Positions 7,366 through 8,726 of a DNA stretch of 8,726 nucleotides are shown here, in pieces. Both the position numbers and the translations under genes were made by a program. Source of the stretch: Cuniculiplasma sp052315315 (lineage in GTDB: Archaea > Thermoplasmatota > Thermoplasmata > Thermoplasmatales > Thermoplasmataceae); NCBI GenBank assembly GCA_052315315.1, contig JBLSDE010000044.1, positions 1 to 8,726 of the forward strand, read 5' to 3'. Each line of letters begins with the position of its first letter. Position 1 is the first letter of the stretch. A model generated the notes under the pieces. It was not told where the DNA came from. It saw nothing but the letters and a program-made list of their open reading frames with translations, and did not search any database.

Positions 7366-8331
7366 ATGTATGACTTCTATATATCAAAAAATGGCTCAAT
7401 AGAAAGGGAGGGAAACACTCTTTATTTCAAAGGTGATGGGTTTAAGCAATCCATTCCAGTTCTCAATATAAGTCAGATAATAGTAACTGCAAAGGTAAGT
7501 TTCTCTTCATGGGCGCTGGACTATCTGGCGAAGCTGAACATATGCATCCATTTCATTAGAGAGAGTGGGGGCTATATGTCATCGCTTATTCCCGCAGGGA
7601 GAAATGAGATTGGTAATTTTACAGTAAAACAGGCAGCCTGTTATATGAATTCCTCTGAGAGACTTAGAATCGCATCAGAGATGGTTATGGGAATCAAGAG
7701 TGGAATATTGAGAAATCTTAGGTACTATAATAAAGATGGACTTTTGGAAAAAACAATTGAAAGGATAAATTCACTTAGGGTCAGAGAAGACACAATAAGT
7801 TCAATACTTGGTGTAGAGGGTAATATCTGGAGTGAATACTATTCTGCTTTTCCAAAAATTTTTAAAAATCAGGAATCATTTAAAAGGGAATTTCATCCAC
7901 CAAAGGATCCTCTGAACGCAATGATATCCTTTGGAAATGCACTCCTTTATTCAACAGTGCTTACCAAAATAATGACAACCGGTCTAAATCCGTCAATCAG
8001 TTTTCTTCACGAACCATCAGACAGGTCATTTTCCCTAGCTCTCGACATAGCAGATGTTTTTAAACCGATGATAGTTGAAAGAATCATAGGAAAGATTGTA
8101 AATAACAATATGATTGATAATTCTGATTTTAAGGAAGAGAATGGAGGAGTTTATCTTAATGAACACGGAAGAAAAATTTTCCTTAGTGAATATGACAGCA
8201 AATTAAATACATCCATAAAAATAGGGAAAATATACACAAATTATGACAACCTTATACGAAATGAGTGTGTTAAAATTATGAAACACATAAATGGTGAAGA
8301 AAAGTATAAATCAATAAGGAGCTGGGATTAA
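7366..8331 (+). CDS. cas1: Cas1 CRISPR integrase
   Basis: Metal-dependent integrase that, with Cas2, inserts new spacers next to the CRISPR leader. The 321 residues match the family length. The N-terminal beta domain opens with MYDFYISKNGSIEREGNTLY, the usual Cas1 start, followed by SIPVLNISQIIV. The catalytic helical domain shows GVEGNIWSEYY with Glu151, SFLHEPS with His215, and LALDIADVFKPM with Asp227 and Asp230, which together match the Glu-His-Asp metal site of known Cas1 proteins. It therefore looks active. No reverse transcriptase or Cas4 is fused or adjacent. The ATG at 7366 follows an AGG at 7358-7360, only a weak ribosome binding site, so coupling to the upstream gene is likely. Its TAA stop shares one base with the proposed cas2 start. 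Confidence 0.97.
   Translation: MYDFYISKNGSIEREGNTLYFKGDGFKQSIPVLNISQIIVTAKVSFSSWALDYLAKLNICIHFIRESGGYMSSLIPAGRNEIGNFTVKQAACYMNSSERLRIASEMVMGIKSGILRNLRYYNKDGLLEKTIERINSLRVREDTISSILGVEGNIWSEYYSAFPKIFKNQESFKREFHPPKDPLNAMISFGNALLYSTVLTKIMTTGLNPSISFLHEPSDRSFSLALDIADVFKPMIVERIIGKIVNNNMIDNSDFKEENGGVYLNEHGRKIFLSEYDSKLNTSIKIGKIYTNYDNLIRNECVKIMKHINGEEKYKSIRSWD
8317..8321 (+). promoter_or_regulatory. Ribosome binding site that fixes the cas2 start
   Basis: AGGAG lies inside the end of cas1, nine bases before an ATT codon at 8331. This spacing is ideal for initiation at 8331. No comparable site lies before the GTG at 8355, which is the first conventional start codon in the cas2 frame. Confidence 0.55.
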
Positions 8332-8591
8332 TTTACGTAATACTTGTATATGACGTGGAAGTTGAAAGAGTTGCAAAGGTGAATAAGTACCTCAAGAAGT
8401 ATTTGATATGGATACAAAATTCAGTTTTTGAGGGTGAAATACGGGAATCAACTCTCGAAAGTCTTAAAAAAGGATTAAAAAAAATAATACAAGAGAAAGA
8501 TAAGATTCTCATATACCAACTTAAAAGTGATAGTTACATAGAAAGGGTAAAGATGGGAAACCAGGATCAGGATGTCAATAATATAATTTGA
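8331..8591 (+). CDS. cas2: Cas2, probably starting at a non-canonical ATT codon
   Basis: Small ferredoxin-fold protein that bridges two Cas1 dimers in the integrase. Read from ATT at 8331 the protein has 86 residues and begins (M)YVILVYDVEVERVAKV, the classic Cas2 first strand with conserved Asp8 at its end. YLIWIQNSVFEGEI, also typical, follows at about 25-38. The first conventional start, GTG at 8355, would give only 78 residues and remove that strand and Asp8, which a working Cas2 is not expected to lack. The ATT overlaps the cas1 stop as TAATT, and AGGAG at 8317-8321 is well placed. So the natural start is very likely ATT, unless the base is a sequencing error or mutation of an ancestral TAATG. 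Alternatives are a disabled gene restarted at GTG. Confidence 0.85.
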   Translation: MYVILVYDVEVERVAKVNKYLKKYLIWIQNSVFEGEIRESTLESLKKGLKKIIQEKDKILIYQLKSDSYIERVKMGNQDQDVNNII

Positions 8592-8593
8592 AT

Positions 8594-8607
8594 TACCCTT
8601 TAGGGTA
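8594..8607. promoter_or_regulatory. Palindrome overlapping the TATA box
   Basis: TACCCT at 8594-8599 and AGGGTA at 8602-8607 are perfect six-base inverted arms separated by TT. The right arm covers the presumed BRE and the first bases of the TATA box, a position where a dimeric regulator could block transcription factors. It could be an operator; no regulator can be assigned by reading, though the winged-helix-like CARF protein encoded upstream is a candidate. Confidence 0.35.
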
Positions 8608-8613
8608 TATAAA
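8602..8613 (+). promoter_or_regulatory. Archaeal-type BRE/TATA promoter element
   Basis: The purine-rich AGGG at 8602-8605, followed directly by TATATAAA at 8606-8613, matches an archaeal BRE plus TATA box on the plus strand. A start of transcription would be expected about 25 bases further on, near 8632-8636. The box begins 15 bases after the cas2 stop, so it would drive something downstream, such as a CRISPR transcript. TATATA is symmetric, so minus-strand activity is also possible. Confidence 0.45.
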
Positions 8614-8653
8614 CCAAGAGGAAAAAACAGGTTGACCGGTCGATGTTATGACC

Positions 8654-8672
8654 AATTAGGAAAAACCTAATT
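8654..8672 (+). repeat. Perfect 7-bp hairpin with A5 loop
   Basis: AATTAGG at 8654-8660 and CCTAATT at 8666-8672 pair perfectly around five adenines. It is not followed by a T-run, so it does not look like an intrinsic terminator. It may be a structural or protein-binding element of a leader, or chance in AT-rich DNA. Confidence 0.35.
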
Positions 8673-8688
8673 CAAAGACAAATTGATG

Positions 8689-8696
8689 TTTATATT
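8689..8696 (+). promoter_or_regulatory. Second TATA-like box
   Basis: TTTATATT resembles the archaeal TATA consensus. Transcription from it would begin around 8716-8722, near the window end. The surrounding DNA is very AT-rich, so chance matches are expected and the call is weak. Confidence 0.22.
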
Positions 8697-8726
8697 TGTA
8701 AAAACAAAATAATTTATTTTGAATAT

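Larger units (their letters stand above)
8592..8726. other. Non-coding region after cas2, possible CRISPR leader
   Basis: This AT-rich stretch holds no credible gene. It contains two TATA-like boxes, a palindrome overlapping the first of them, a GACCGGTC palindrome, and a perfect short hairpin. Its place right after cas2 is where a CRISPR leader commonly sits. No repeated unit of CRISPR length is seen before the window ends, so an array, if present, begins beyond 8726. It might instead be the promoter region of another gene. Confidence 0.4.

Noticed and set aside
8355..8591. Conventional GTG start for cas2
   Set aside because: It removes the first beta strand and the conserved Asp and has no ribosome binding site; the upstream in-frame codons continue the Cas2 match.
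8632..8660. Bacterial -35-like TTGACC with a possible -10 downstream
   Set aside because: The hexamer about 17 bases later (ATTAGG) is a poor -10, while the TATA box at 8606 fits an archaeal promoter better.
8592..8726. CRISPR repeat-spacer array inside the window
   Set aside because: No unit of 24-37 bases recurs in this region or in 1-157; only short palindromes are present.

Overview
This window is a single plus-strand gene cluster encoding a near-complete type III-A (Csm) CRISPR-Cas system. The order is cas6, cas10/csm1, csm2, csm3, csm4, csm5, a CARF-domain protein, cas1, cas2. No gene is supported on the minus strand. Genes are packed 0 to 4 bases apart, or overlap by one base, except for one gap of 93 bases between cas10 and csm2. 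They probably form one operon, with a possible regulatory break in that gap.

The composition is AT-rich (by eye, not computed). Arginine is mostly AGA/AGG and isoleucine often ATA. Ribosome binding sites of the GGAGG/GGTGAT type precede several genes, and a BRE/TATA-like promoter (AGGG followed by TATATAAA) lies after cas2. Together with an archaeal-looking Cas6, this suggests a thermophilic or acidophilic archaeon, perhaps a euryarchaeon such as a Thermoplasmata member. A thermophilic bacterium such as a member of Thermotogota cannot be excluded, because type III-A loci and these codon habits occur there too.

Layout: 1-157 is a leader region with no convincing gene. 158-883 is the crRNA-processing endonuclease Cas6. 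885-6604 holds the Csm effector complex: Cas10 with intact HD nuclease motif, zinc ribbon and GGDD cyclase motif, then Csm2, Csm3 with its RNA-cleaving Asp, Csm4 and Csm5. 6605-7363 is a CARF protein with a winged-helix-like tail and no recognisable nuclease domain. 7366-8591 is the adaptation module cas1-cas2. 8592-8726 is non-coding, contains promoter-like and palindromic sequences, and may be the start of a CRISPR leader. No CRISPR repeat is visible inside the window.

Working model: Cas1-Cas2 adds spacers and Cas6 cuts the precursor into crRNAs. Cas10-Csm2-5 binds target RNA, cuts it through Csm3, cuts DNA through the HD domain and makes cyclic oligoadenylate through GGDD. The CARF protein would sense or degrade that messenger. 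The most interesting points are the absence of a Csm6/HEPN nuclease beside an apparently active cyclase, the CARF-winged-helix protein in its place, and a cas2 gene whose natural start appears to be an ATT codon in a TAATT stop-start overlap.
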